Source: Limnospira fusiformis SAG 85.79 (GTDB lineage Bacteria > Cyanobacteriota > Cyanobacteriia > Cyanobacteriales > Microcoleaceae). Taken from it: a stretch of 64,000 nt of DNA. The number at the start of each line of letters is the position of its first letter. Within the stretch, counting starts at the first letter, position 1. The translations under genes and the position numbers were made by a program. The stretch is taken from NCBI RefSeq assembly GCF_012516315.1, contig NZ_CP051185.1, positions 3,213,403-3,277,402 on the forward strand, read 5' to 3'. Positions 38,278-47,060 of the stretch are shown piece by piece. The notes under the pieces are model-generated. The model ran no database searches. It saw nothing but the letters and a program-made list of their open reading frames with translations, and was not told the DNA's origin.

Positions 38278-39597
38278 TTATCCATTACCCTGCCATGTCT
38301 TCACAATATCCTCAATTTGTGCGGGGATGGGGCTAGGTACAAAAATTGAGAAATCCGTGATTTTAGTGTCCTGATTATCTAATCTTTTAGCCCGATTATC
38401 TAATTGGTCAGAAGCGCCTTGGTCAAATAATGTTGGTTGTATATAAACTTCCTCTGAATTACTCCCACTACTTTTGACAAAATCACCCATAGGTTTAATA
38501 CCATGTTCAAATCGATTTAAAATTGTCTTAAACGCTTCTATACTATGATCTACACCAATCCAATTACGTTGCATTTCATCAGCGATCGCCAAACTTGTCC
38601 CCGAACCGGCAAAACCATCAAGTATCAAATCTCCTGGATTCGATGAAGCCGCAATTATTCTTCTCAATAAATCAGGATTTTTTTCAGTTGGATATCCCGT
38701 AATTTTAACATTTTGATTATAAGCATCCCGGAACTCTAGCCAAATATCCTGAACTCCCACCCCTGAATGTTCATTGAGATAAACCTTCCTTCTAGGATTA
38801 CCATTTTTAGACCAGAATATTTCACCTCGTGCGTCCATTTCATCCAGAGTCTTTGGGGGATATTGCCAATGTTTACCCGGAGGCGGCATTTTACCCCGCC
38901 AAGGCTTCCCAGTTTCACCATGACGCACACCTGGTGCATGGAGTGGAACCTTCATAAATTGACGACCAGTTTCTGGTTCAATATATTGATACTCCTTTTT
39001 ACTATTTTCCGACAAGGGGACTTTGGGTTGATTCCATATATATGTATCTGACTTGGTATAAAATAATATAAAATCTGCGGTTTTCCCATAAGTTCTACGA
39101 GTATAATTTTTGGGATTGCATTTTTGTCTGACTATCATATTTCGATAGTTTTCAGCACCAAAAATTTCATCCATTATTAGCTTGATATGAAAAATCATCT
39201 TTTCATCAAGATGTAAATAAATTGAGCCATGATTTGACAGTAATTGATGCAGCCATATCAGACGTTCTCGTAAAAATTCCACGAACATAGCACCCGTTAA
39301 GGTATCATCATAAGCCTTCGACTGTTTTCGTGACAAAAAATGGCTTTCTGTTGCAAAGGGTGGGTCTATATAGATTAAATTAATACTCCCGCATATTTCG
39401 GGTTCCGTAGCCAGTAAACGAAGAACATCTAAATTATCGCCAAAGTATAACCTTTTAGGTGAAGCATGAGAATAAATACTTTGATATTCGACTAAATCAC
39501 TATTAATAATTTCCTGGTATGATTTTTTATGGGCATAGACCAGCTCAACTTGATTATCGTCAAGCAATTTATCTTTTTTAGGTATTCCAATTGCCAT
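38278..39597 (-). CDS. Site-specific DNA methyltransferase (beta-class, probably N6-adenine)
   Basis: The 439-residue enzyme has the catalytic motif IV in NLIYIDPPFATESHF and, C-terminal to it, motif I in LILDGFAGSGTSLAIADEMQ (SAM binding), the order of beta-class enzymes; DPPF favours adenine-N6. The target region lies between the motifs. The gene starts 10 bp after the upstream endonuclease-like gene, so the two form a restriction-modification operon. The recognition sequence cannot be predicted. Confidence 0.88.
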   Translation of the reverse strand: MAIGIPKKDKLLDDNQVELVYAHKKSYQEIINSDLVEYQSIYSHASPKRLYFGDNLDVLRLLATEPEICGSINLIYIDPPFATESHFLSRKQSKAYDDTLTGAMFVEFLRERLIWLHQLLSNHGSIYLHLDEKMIFHIKLIMDEIFGAENYRNMIVRQKCNPKNYTRRTYGKTADFILFYTKSDTYIWNQPKVPLSENSKKEYQYIEPETGRQFMKVPLHAPGVRHGETGKPWRGKMPPPGKHWQYPPKTLDEMDARGEIFWSKNGNPRRKVYLNEHSGVGVQDIWLEFRDAYNQNVKITGYPTEKNPDLLRRIIAASSNPGDLILDGFAGSGTSLAIADEMQRNWIGVDHSIEAFKTILNRFEHGIKPMGDFVKSSGSNSEEVYIQPTLFDQGASDQLDNRAKRLDNQDTKITDFSIFVPSPIPAQIEDIVKTWQGNG

Positions 39598-39607
39598 AAA
39601 TTAACTG

Positions 39608-40483
39608 TTATGATACTAACCACTCGATGTTTATGCGTTCTGGAAACATTCGGAGAGTAACCACCTTAACTTTACCATACCAAGCATCCTCAAGATCCGC
39701 ATAATCTCGCCACATTGAACCCAGAAGTAAGCCGGGGCCATCGTTAAGGAATATGACTTTAAGATTTAATCCATTAGTTTGAGCATATTTCAGAATCTCA
39801 CTAGCACAATCACGATACTGGCCTGTTCGATCATCTTCTTGAGTACCACCTCGGTCTGAATCATACCTAGCTAAACCCACAGCAACTGGCTGATTATTAT
39901 GTAATAAAACAAAGTCTACTGGGCGATTTGGTCGAGGATAATTATCAAAAAATTCTCCTAATATTACATCTTTGCCAGCACGTTGAGGGCCGATAATCTC
40001 CAGTTTTGAATATTGTTCACGAACGATTTTAAATAGCCTTTCTGTTAGATCATATCCTTTTTTACCACGCTCCTTATATTCCCAAAGCACGGCACATAAA
40101 GCCTCATCAGGCATAGGTCTCGACAAAAATTGGGATTGAACTTCTGTAATTAAACGAAATCCCTTGCCAAATCGATTACATATTTGATCAGCATTTGATT
40201 TTTTTTTGAGCATTTCTACAGGTGTTTCTGGACTCACATATTTTCTGAATACTCGACCAAGTTGTATCCGCATCCAAACGGGTTGGATTTGTGTAATTGC
40301 CAAAAATAGATCCGTTGAAGAATGGGACGACTTTAACAGATGACCAAATGTGACCAGTACAGGTTGATAAAGTTCACAGGCTAATGATAGGATATCTGGA
40401 TAGTATTCACCAGCAAATAACGTGATCCAAAGATGACCATCTTCTTGATAATCTCGGAAGCTGGTTTGCTCATTTTTTGGCAA
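39608..40483 (-). CDS. Probable type II restriction endonuclease
   Basis: A 291-residue protein with no transmembrane or signal features, encoded immediately before a DNA methyltransferase gene. The segment RPVDFVLLHNNQPVAVGLARY followed by DSDRGGTQEDDRTGQYRD resembles a PD-(D/E)XK-like nuclease core, although the usual Lys is not obvious. The predicted start is a TTG at 40483, with AAGGAG 11 nt upstream. The IS605-type element begins within about 50 bp upstream and may have displaced its promoter. The call rests largely on the neighbour. Confidence 0.65.
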   Translation of the reverse strand: MPKNEQTSFRDYQEDGHLWITLFAGEYYPDILSLACELYQPVLVTFGHLLKSSHSSTDLFLAITQIQPVWMRIQLGRVFRKYVSPETPVEMLKKKSNADQICNRFGKGFRLITEVQSQFLSRPMPDEALCAVLWEYKERGKKGYDLTERLFKIVREQYSKLEIIGPQRAGKDVILGEFFDNYPRPNRPVDFVLLHNNQPVAVGLARYDSDRGGTQEDDRTGQYRDCASEILKYAQTNGLNLKVIFLNDGPGLLLGSMWRDYADLEDAWYGKVKVVTLRMFPERINIEWLVS

Positions 40484-40570
40484 TTTGCTAATCTCTCCTT
40501 TTCATTGAACAAAAATAGCGACGCATTCCCCCACCTCGCGTCAGCAGGTGGGGGTCAAGGATCGGTCAGG

Positions 40571-40990
40571 TCAATCATCGTAGCCTTGCCCCTCTATGTA
40601 AGCTTTGAGGACATCCAACGAGGCGCAACCAGCCGAGACGACACTAAATCCACGCTTCCCAAAAACCGGACGACCATAGTACGGTTTCAATTGTCGCACA
40701 AAACGCTTCCTGATTTCGCGGCTGGTAACGGTCTTCATCGTATTGCAGAGCTTAGAAATAGAGACCATTAGAGCTAGGTCAACCAATAAATGAATATGGT
40801 CATTAGTCCCTAAATCTGCCTTCGCCTCTTCTAGGAGACAATCATTCTTCTCGCAGATGCTCCGACAAAGTTCGCTCATGTCCTCTTCTATCTCCCCAGA
40901 GATGACGGGATGACGGTATTTGGTGACAAACACTATATGAATCTTGATGCTGGCAACGGTGTGAGAGAAAGACCTGAGAGCTTTTGACAT
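40571..40990 (-). CDS. tnpA: Y1 transposase of IS200/IS605
   Basis: A 139-residue HUH single-strand transposase: the metal-binding HUH motif is NDHIHLLVDL near residue 65, and the catalytic Tyr is in LDVLKAYIEGQ at the C-terminus. It cuts and joins single-stranded ends at the flanking hairpins. The N-terminal segment SIKIHIVFVTKYRHPV is typical. The frame is complete, so this copy could still act on related elements. Confidence 0.92.
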   Translation of the reverse strand: MSKALRSFSHTVASIKIHIVFVTKYRHPVISGEIEEDMSELCRSICEKNDCLLEEAKADLGTNDHIHLLVDLALMVSISKLCNTMKTVTSREIRKRFVRQLKPYYGRPVFGKRGFSVVSAGCASLDVLKAYIEGQGYDD

Positions 40991-41018
40991 TTAGTTCACC
41001 ATGGGTTAACATGACACC

Positions 41019-42453
41019 ATGCTAACCAACAAACCCACATCAATCATCCATACAGACCGATGGAATCTTAACCCGACAGCAGCAGCGCGAGTGCTGCTAA
41101 TCCAAACGGTTGAGGTCTCCCTAGGTGTCTGTCGGCATTTGATGGGAATTCTCTTAACTCATTGGCCATCTCTAGGAGGGTTATCGACTCAAAAACGGGT
41201 TCTAGCCGTCGAAAAACTCATTCACCAAACCGCGAAGAACCCCAACCCCAAATACCGGCAATTTGACCAAACCTTTTACAAGTTCCCCAGCTATTACCGG
41301 AGGGCTGCCATCGTCTTCGCGCTCTGGCCAAGTCAGTAGCTACATGACCCGATATCGGAAATGGCAATCGGGAACTCGTCAACGTCGGGATGCCAAACCT
41401 CCCGCCCTCAATCCCAACAGTGGCTGTTATCCGACCCTGTATAAGGGTCAGTGCTATAAACTCCATGGCTATGACCGCATCGACATCAAGGTATTTAACG
41501 GAACTGATTGGGTCTGGACTACCATTGAGATAACCAGCCTACGAGAACGGCATACCGTAGATACTAACAAGCTGCTGTCACCGTCCCTTATCTTCAATGA
41601 GCAGAAAAAAGCCTGTCATCTCTCAGTTCCATTTGAGTGTCATCCACCTCAACGGGAGGGAGAGGGTCAAGTTGTAAGTGTTGACCTGGGTATCAACACC
41701 ACCGCTACTGTGGCAGTCGTGAATTTTGACGGCACTGTAACCTATCGGGAGTTTATTCACCCAGCCAGAGACATAGACGAAGTCGCCGCAGCCGCTGGAA
41801 CCTGCGTCCAGCGGAACGGCGACCGTCGGGATAAGTGGCTGAAATCGGTATCTAAACGAGCCAGCCAAACGATGGGACATGGCGGAAGTCTCCAGAAAGG
41901 CTTTTGCTCTCATACCTACCGTAAATGCCGTAATATCAACCGTCAAATTGGGCAGATTGTCTCGAAGCGTATCGTGCAGATTGCCCAACAGTTCAATGCC
42001 GATGCTATTGTCTTTGAGAACCTGAAAGGATGGAAGGCTAAGGGAGGGCGAAAACGCTCCTTACTGCGCCAACGCTTTCATGGATGGCTCAAAGGGATGA
42101 TTCGAGATTTGACTGAGATGAAGTGGCAAGAGATAGGCGGTAAGGTCATTGATGTCGTAGCTCCACCTAAAAGTTGGCTTATGACGGTAGTGGAGTCGAA
42201 AGGGCGAGACTCCAACAACTATGCTCTGGCTAAATTTTCCTCGGGCAAGCGATACAATGCAGACCTCAATGGGGCGCTCAATATTGCTGCACGAGGTATT
42301 CTTCAGCTCACTCGCCGAAAGGACAGCGAGGAGCCCTCGATCCAACGTTCGAGGGCTCCTCGCCTAGAAGCTGGGCTTGTTTGTGTGACCTGTGGACTCG
42401 TACAGTCTCAGGTTAGCACTGACACCCCCACCTGCCCAAGGCAGGTGGGGTGA
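41019..42453 (+). pseudogene. tnpB: IS605-type TnpB with a single-base frameshift
   Basis: The N-terminal part (from ATG 41019: MLTNKPTSIIHTDRWNLNPT) runs into TAG at 41339, and the rest of TnpB continues in another frame from about 41325 to 42453. Deleting one base near 41323 restores FALGQVSSYMTRYRK. RuvC-like residues are present: Asp in VVSVDLGINTTAT, Glu in AIVFENLKGWKA, and Asp in RYNADLNGALNIAARG. The usual CxxC zinc ribbon before RuvC-III is absent, as in one known TnpB subgroup. It ends inside the right-end hairpin. The RNA-guided nuclease is therefore probably not made. Confidence 0.85.
42327..42362 (+). ncRNA. Perfect 14-bp hairpin at the tnpB 3' end, candidate omega-RNA element
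   Basis: CGAGGAGCCCTCGA (42327-42340) and TCGAGGGCTCCTCG (42349-42362) pair perfectly over an 8-nt loop inside the tnpB reading frame, between the RuvC-III Asp and the stop. TnpB guide RNAs (omega-RNA) are made from exactly this overlap of tnpB 3' end and right end. The hairpin at 42426-42450 would be the second stem. The RNA itself is inferred. Confidence 0.5.
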
Positions 42454-42484
42454 GCTTCATTGATACCAAAAACCACAAAAATTA

Positions 42485-42516
42485 AAGGATTCCGAAGCTA
42501 TAGCCTCAGAATCCTT
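42485..42516 (-). terminator. Intrinsic terminator of the hli gene
   Basis: On the minus strand the arms AAGGATTC and GAATCCTT close over TGAGGC-TATA-GCTTCG, a 14-bp stem with a TATA loop, followed by TTAATTTTTG. This is a strong rho-independent terminator 65 bp after the hli stop. Confidence 0.8.
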
Positions 42517-42581
42517 AGAAGTTAATTATAGAGCCGAATCCCCAGAATTAGGAAAAATAGATCCCCGTCACTTGAGGAAAA

Positions 42582-42725
42582 CTACATTAAGCCTAATTGA
42601 GACAGAATACCTTGGCCGGTCAGTAACTCGGTACCAACACCGATGACGAAACCAAGCATAGCGAGGCGACCGTTCCAGGTTTCCGCGAATTCGGTGAAAC
42701 CAAATTTAGTTCCTTGATTTTCCAT
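42582..42725 (-). CDS. High-light-inducible protein (Hli/SCP), 47 aa
   Basis: The ATG at 42725 has AGGAG about 9 nt upstream. The product of 47 residues (start MENQGTKFGFTEFAETWNGR) has the one-helix chlorophyll-binding motif ETWNGRLAMLGFVIGV of the ELIP/Hli family. These thylakoid proteins bind chlorophyll and carotenoid and protect against excess light or serve chlorophyll recycling. The gene ends before the terminator at 42485-42516, so it is a complete, monocistronic unit, probably light-stress regulated. Confidence 0.9.
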   Translation of the reverse strand: MENQGTKFGFTEFAETWNGRLAMLGFVIGVGTELLTGQGILSQLGLM

Positions 42726-42946
42726 TGTGAGTTACTCCTAGATAGGTTTGCTTGATTCAACTAAAGAAAACTTAACACACTTACCACCAACTTTGCAACA
42801 TTTCTTTACGCTTTTCTGAAAAAAAAATTCGCCAACCGCCGAAACCGAGTCAAATCAAGGGTTTATCCTCTAGCGGGACTGATGGGCGATCGCATCTAAT
42901 CAACAAACTAGCCGATAATAAAAACCGTAGCAGTAGAGAGGGCCCC

Positions 42947-43426
42947 ATGGACATTCGCATCGGAAACGGATACGACATTCACCAGCTAGTCGAAAACCGT
43001 CCCCTAATACTAGGCGGCGTTAAAATTGAGCATCATCTAGGATTACTCGGTCACAGCGATGCCGATGTCCTCACCCATGCCATCATGGATGCTATGTTAG
43101 GGGCGCTAAGTTTAGGAGATATCGGCGTTTACTTTCCCCCCACAGATGAACGCTGGGCGGGTGCTGATAGCCTAGTCTTACTAGAACAAGTTCATAGCCT
43201 CATACAACAGCGAGGCTGGCAGTTATGTAACATAGACTCAGTAATTGTGGCTGAACGTCCCCAACTCAAACCCCATATCCCGACAATGCGCGATCGCATC
43301 GCCAATGTCCTAAAATTAGAACCGGACCAGGTAGGCATCAAAGCCACCACCAACGAAAAACTCGGACCCGTAGGACGAGAGGAAGGAATAGCCGCTTACG
43401 CCGTCACCCTCCTAAAAAGAGCATGA
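42947..43426 (+). CDS. ispF: 2-C-methyl-D-erythritol 2,4-cyclodiphosphate synthase
   Basis: A 159-residue MEP-pathway enzyme that forms the cyclic diphosphate on the way to isoprenoids. The zinc ligands are present: Asp10 and His12 (GNGYDIHQL) and His44 ([15 protein letters not shown]); the C-terminal substrate loop [17 protein letters not shown] is intact. The last codons (AGA GCA TGA) belong to sequence shared with the IS607-type copies, so the natural C-terminus may be replaced or extended by two residues. The flexible C-terminus probably tolerates this. Confidence 0.94.
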   Translation: MDIRIGNGYDIHQLVENRPLILGGVKIEHHLGLLGHSDADVLTHAIMDAMLGALSLGDIGVYFPPTDERWAGADSLVLLEQVHSLIQQRGWQLCNIDSVIVAERPQLKPHIPTMRDRIANVLKLEPDQVGIKATTNEKLGPVGREEGIAAYAVTLLKRA

Positions 43427-43497
43427 TTTAATCTCAAATTAGGTTAATATTTTAGGGCAATATGGTATAAGAAGCGAGAAGAGTTGAGGATAAACCT

Positions 43498-44106
43498 ATT
43501 GCCAGATATGTCAAACCCAAGGAAGCGGCCCAAATCCTTGGAGTCCATGAAAGAATACTCCGCAGATGGGACTCCAATGGCTCAATCGAGACCATCAGAA
43601 CCCCCGCTGGGCAACGACGATACAACGTTGAGTGATATACTGCTGCCAAATCAGGCAGTGACAAACGCAAAGTCGTTATCTATGCCAGAGTTAGTAGCCA
43701 CGCCCAGCAGTCAGACCTCAACCGACAGGTGGCCGCACTGTCCAACCTCTACCCCGAAGCAGAAGTCGTCTCAGAAATCCGAGGCGGGCTCAACTTCAAG
43801 GGAAAGAAAATGCTGGCCTTACTGGGACATCATTTGTCAGGAGATGTCCGCATGGTTGTCGTTGCCCACCCAGACCGATTGGCAATATGGGGATTTGACT
43901 TGTTTCGATGGCTCTGTGAGCAAAACAGGTGTTCACTCATGGTTCTCAACCAGACAAGTCTCAGTCCAGAACCAGAAATGGTTGAGGACATCCTCGCCCT
44001 CCTCCACTGCTTTAGCTCCAGATTATACGGACGGAGTAAATACAAAACTCAGGTCAAAGAAGATCCGGATTTACCCCAGCCCCGAGCTAAATCAAGTCTG
44101 GCGTAA
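43498..44106 (+). pseudogene. tnpA: IS607 serine resolvase TnpA, interrupted by a stop codon
   Basis: The frame encodes the MerR-like helix-turn-helix KPKEAAQILGVHERILRRWD and the serine recombinase domain VVIYARVSSHAQQSDLNRQ with the nucleophile Ser, but codon 46 is TGA (43633-43635) where copy B has TCA, and an extra triplet follows. No ATG, GTG or TTG lies upstream in frame; ATT at 43498, after GAGG about 9 nt earlier, is the best start, and the same holds for the intact copy B. It overlaps the tnpB frame. Confidence 0.8.
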
Positions 44107-45178
44107 ATGGCTGGCTGCTTGTCGGTATTGCTACAACCAAGCAATTGCATTATCTAGGAGTGGTAAACGACTAAGCAAACTGAAATTACGCAACGAAGTG
44201 ATGCAGAGCGACTTACCCGAATGGGTCAAAGAAACACCCTGCCACATTCGGCAAAATGCCATCTTTGATGCCTATCAGGCTTTGAGCGCCAGTCCTGATG
44301 CCAGGTTTAGAAGTTGTCGTGACAGCTCTCAAGGGATTAAGTTCAATAATACTAATTTCTCTTCAGGGAGTTGGTATCCAAGACTAACGAAAGGATTAAC
44401 TTTCATGGTTTCCGAACCCATCCCTAAAACTTGCGGGCAAGGGACTCAGTTGGTGTTTACCAAAGGTCGATGGTTGGCGATTTTCCCTGAACCAGTTGCC
44501 GTTACCCCAACTGACGCTACTGGCGTGATTGCATTAGACCCGGGCGTCCGAACTTTTATGACCGGGTTTGATGGTTCACGATTTCTGGAATTGGGCTCCG
44601 GGGATATTGGAGGCATTACTAGGCTATGTCAACATTTGGATGATTTGATGAGCCGAATCGCCAAGGAACCCTGTCGTTCAAGAAGGCGACGGATGAGGCA
44701 AGCGGCTCAACGAATGAGAACCAAAATCCGCAATCTAGTTGATGAAGCCCACAAACAAATTGCTCACTACTTGACTCACAACTACAGCCTAATTTTTTTG
44801 CCCACCTTCGAGACTTCCGATATGGCCAGTCAGGTGAAGCGTCTAATCAGGTCTAAGACTGCCCGCGCCATGCTGACATGGGCGCATTATCGATTCAAAC
44901 TAACCCTGAGACATCAAGCCGAGATAACTGGAACCACAGTTGTAGATGTGACGGAAGAATACACCAGCAAAACCTGTACTCACTGTGGTCAGATGCATTC
45001 CCAGCTAGGTGGCTCAAAAGTGTTCCGATGTCCTGAGTGTGGGTTCACTCTACCCAGGGACTGGAACGGTGCTTTTGGAATCTTTCTAAAAGCTTTGCGG
45101 GATACCGCCTCTGTTACCTTAACGGGTAATAGTGCTATCGTCGCATTGTCAGGCAATAGCCGGATAAATGTCGCGTAA
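43982..45178 (+). CDS. tnpB: IS607-type TnpB, copy A
   Basis: The RuvC-like nuclease of the IS607/IS605 family, 398 residues from a probable TTG at 43982 (start uncertain). The Asp of VIALDPGVRTFMTGF, the Glu of LPTFETSDM and the Asp of LPRDWNGAFGIF form the active site, and the zinc ribbon CTHCG...CPECG is intact. It differs from copy B at a few residues (SLIF/SIIF, MASQ/MVAK). Its frame is also open through tnpA upstream, which is incidental overprinting. Confidence 0.85.
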   Translation: MRTSSPSSTALAPDYTDGVNTKLRSKKIRIYPSPELNQVWRKWLAACRYCYNQAIALSRSGKRLSKLKLRNEVMQSDLPEWVKETPCHIRQNAIFDAYQALSASPDARFRSCRDSSQGIKFNNTNFSSGSWYPRLTKGLTFMVSEPIPKTCGQGTQLVFTKGRWLAIFPEPVAVTPTDATGVIALDPGVRTFMTGFDGSRFLELGSGDIGGITRLCQHLDDLMSRIAKEPCRSRRRRMRQAAQRMRTKIRNLVDEAHKQIAHYLTHNYSLIFLPTFETSDMASQVKRLIRSKTARAMLTWAHYRFKLTLRHQAEITGTTVVDVTEEYTSKTCTHCGQMHSQLGGSKVFRCPECGFTLPRDWNGAFGIFLKALRDTASVTLTGNSAIVALSGNSRINVA

Positions 45179-45221
45179 ATGTATCAGCCTAAAAGCGCAA
45201 TCGCCATAAACTTTGCCAGTT

Positions 45222-47012
45222 ATGAACCATTTAGTCTATCCAGGGTCAAAGCGCGGGTTACTCATCCGCCTAGCCTCAGTATTATTAGTAATATTATTAG
45301 CCCTAGGCTTATGGGGTTGTGGTGTCGCCCAATCTGCCGACAGACCCTCCCGCCTAGTTATTCCCACCCCTAGCGGTCCGAGTACGTTTAACTATCCGCT
45401 AAATGAATCCGCCTATAGCGTTTTTGGCTATATTTATAGTCCCGTCATCGAAGAACACCCCGTTACCGGAGAACTCCAACCAGGTCTAGCAGAGTCTTGG
45501 GAAATTGCCCCAAATGGTCAAAGGATTATCATCACCCTGCGATCGGGTTTAAAATGGTCTGACGGTGAACCCATGACCGTAGATGATGTGATTTTCACCT
45601 ACAACGAGATCTATTTCAATGACCAAATCCCCAGCAGCTTTAAAGATATTCTCAGAGTAGGACGCGATCGCACCCTACCCACCGTTAAAAAACTCGATGA
45701 TCGGCGGGTCGAATTTTCCGTCCCCGAACCCTTCGCCCCTTTCCTCCGATATGCAGGCGGTTTACCAATTTTACCCGCCCATGTTTTGGCTGACTCCGTT
45801 CGGAATTTCGACTCTCAAGGAAATCTCCTATTTTTGAGTACCTGGGGAACCAATACCGACCCCCAGGAAATTGTTGGTAATGGTATGTACCGCATCAGAA
45901 GCTATAACCCCAATCAACGGGTTATCCTAGAACGTAACCCCTACTATTGGCGGGAAGACTCACAGGGGAACCCCCAACCCTATATAGAGCAAATAGTGTG
46001 GCAAATTATCGAGAGTAGCGATACCCAACTACTCAATTTTAGGTCTGGTTCCCTCGATACCCTAGATGTTCAACCAGAAGCATTCCCCCTGCTGAAACCT
46101 GAAGAAACCAGAGGGCAATATACCATCTACAGTCCTGGCCCGGATACCGGAACTGTGTTTATGTCTTTTAATCTTAATCAGGGCAAAAATGCCGACGGTA
46201 GACCTTTTGTGGAACCCTATAAATCCCGATGGTTTAATAATCTAGCCTTTCGTCAAGCAGTATATTATAGCATAAATAGAGAGGTGATGAAAAATAATAT
46301 TTTTTTAGGATTGGGTGAGTTACAACATTCGCCGTTCCCGGTGCAAAGTCCTTTTTATCTATCTCCAGAACAGGGATTAAGAACCTATAGCTATAACCCG
46401 GAAAATGCTAGGGAATTATTGCGAGAGGCGGGTTTTTCCTATGATGATAATGGCAATTTAATCGATGACGAAGGTAATCAAGTCCGGTTGACGTTGTTGG
46501 TGGCGGCGGGTCGAAAAGTTCGGGAACAAATGGCGACCCAAATTGCTCAAGATTTATCCAGAATTGGCATCCGAGTGGATCCGCTATTTTTGAGTTTTAA
46601 TACTTATGTAAATAGGTTGTCTAAGACTCGCAATTGGGAGGCTTTTTTGGGTGGATTTACTGGGGGAGTTTTAGAGCCCCATGGTGGCTATAATATTTGG
46701 TCTGTTAATGGTCGTCTCCATACGTTTAATCAAGGTCAGCAACCGGGAGAACCTGAAATAGAAGGTTGGGTGGTATCAGACTGGGAGCAAAAAATTGATG
46801 ATTTATATGTGCAGGCTTCCCAGGAACTAGATAATGATAAACGTAGGGAACTTTATGGAGAAGCCCAGAAGATTATTGCGGAAAATTTGCCGTTTCTGTA
46901 TATGGTTAATCCTTTGGTATTCGATGCCATACGCGATCGCATAGAAGGCATTAACTATACACCCATCGGCAGAGGGTTCTGGAATTTATACGAGTTAAAA
47001 ATTCGCGAATAG
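45222..47012 (+). CDS. Peptide/nickel-type ABC transporter substrate-binding lipoprotein
   Basis: A 596-residue SBP_bac_5 (OppA/DppA) protein. Its N-terminus is a lipoprotein signal (LLVILLALGLWGCG), and the mature part has the family segments GLAESWEIAPNGQRIIITLR, LKWSDGEPMTVDDVIFTY, AVYYSINREVMKN and NLPFLYMVNP. It captures oligopeptides or another ligand outside the inner membrane for an ABC importer; no permease or ATPase genes are adjacent. I prefer the ATG at 45222 over a TTG at 45213. It begins 34 bp after IS607 copy A, so its promoter may come from the element. Confidence 0.88.
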   Translation: MNHLVYPGSKRGLLIRLASVLLVILLALGLWGCGVAQSADRPSRLVIPTPSGPSTFNYPLNESAYSVFGYIYSPVIEEHPVTGELQPGLAESWEIAPNGQRIIITLRSGLKWSDGEPMTVDDVIFTYNEIYFNDQIPSSFKDILRVGRDRTLPTVKKLDDRRVEFSVPEPFAPFLRYAGGLPILPAHVLADSVRNFDSQGNLLFLSTWGTNTDPQEIVGNGMYRIRSYNPNQRVILERNPYYWREDSQGNPQPYIEQIVWQIIESSDTQLLNFRSGSLDTLDVQPEAFPLLKPEETRGQYTIYSPGPDTGTVFMSFNLNQGKNADGRPFVEPYKSRWFNNLAFRQAVYYSINREVMKNNIFLGLGELQHSPFPVQSPFYLSPEQGLRTYSYNPENARELLREAGFSYDDNGNLIDDEGNQVRLTLLVAAGRKVREQMATQIAQDLSRIGIRVDPLFLSFNTYVNRLSKTRNWEAFLGGFTGGVLEPHGGYNIWSVNGRLHTFNQGQQPGEPEIEGWVVSDWEQKIDDLYVQASQELDNDKRRELYGEAQKIIAENLPFLYMVNPLVFDAIRDRIEGINYTPIGRGFWNLYELKIRE

Positions 47013-47060
47013 GGATAAATAAACGGTATCCTCAGATAACCCGTATTCAGGAAATTGTCA

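Larger units (their letters stand above)
40528..42450. mobile_element. IS200/IS605-type element (IS605 layout)
   Basis: Divergent tnpA (minus) and tnpB (plus) genes lie between two subterminal palindromes: CCCCCACCT/AGGTGGGGG (stem 40528-40536 and 40546-40554) on the left and CCCCACCTGCC/GGCAGGTGGGG (42426-42436 and 42440-42450) on the right. Such hairpins are recognised by the single-strand Y1 transposase. There are no terminal inverted repeats, as expected, and the exact cleavage sites a few bases outside the hairpins cannot be fixed from one copy. Confidence 0.85.
43418..45187 (+). mobile_element. IS607-type element, copy A
   Basis: A 1770-bp segment is repeated, inverted, at 50535-52301 (1767 bp; the difference is a 3-bp insertion in tnpA of this copy). 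The shared sequence begins AGAGCATGATTTAATCTC, inside the end of ispF, and ends ACATTTACGC-type sequence (plus strand GTAAATGTATCAG) 35 bp before the peptide-binding protein gene. No inverted repeats and no clear target duplication are seen, as expected for IS607 (serine recombinase). It holds overlapping tnpA and tnpB genes. Confidence 0.88.

Noticed and set aside
43484..45178. A single 564-residue protein over the IS607 copy
   Set aside because: Its first 165 residues are a shadow of tnpA; only the C-terminal part is TnpB.
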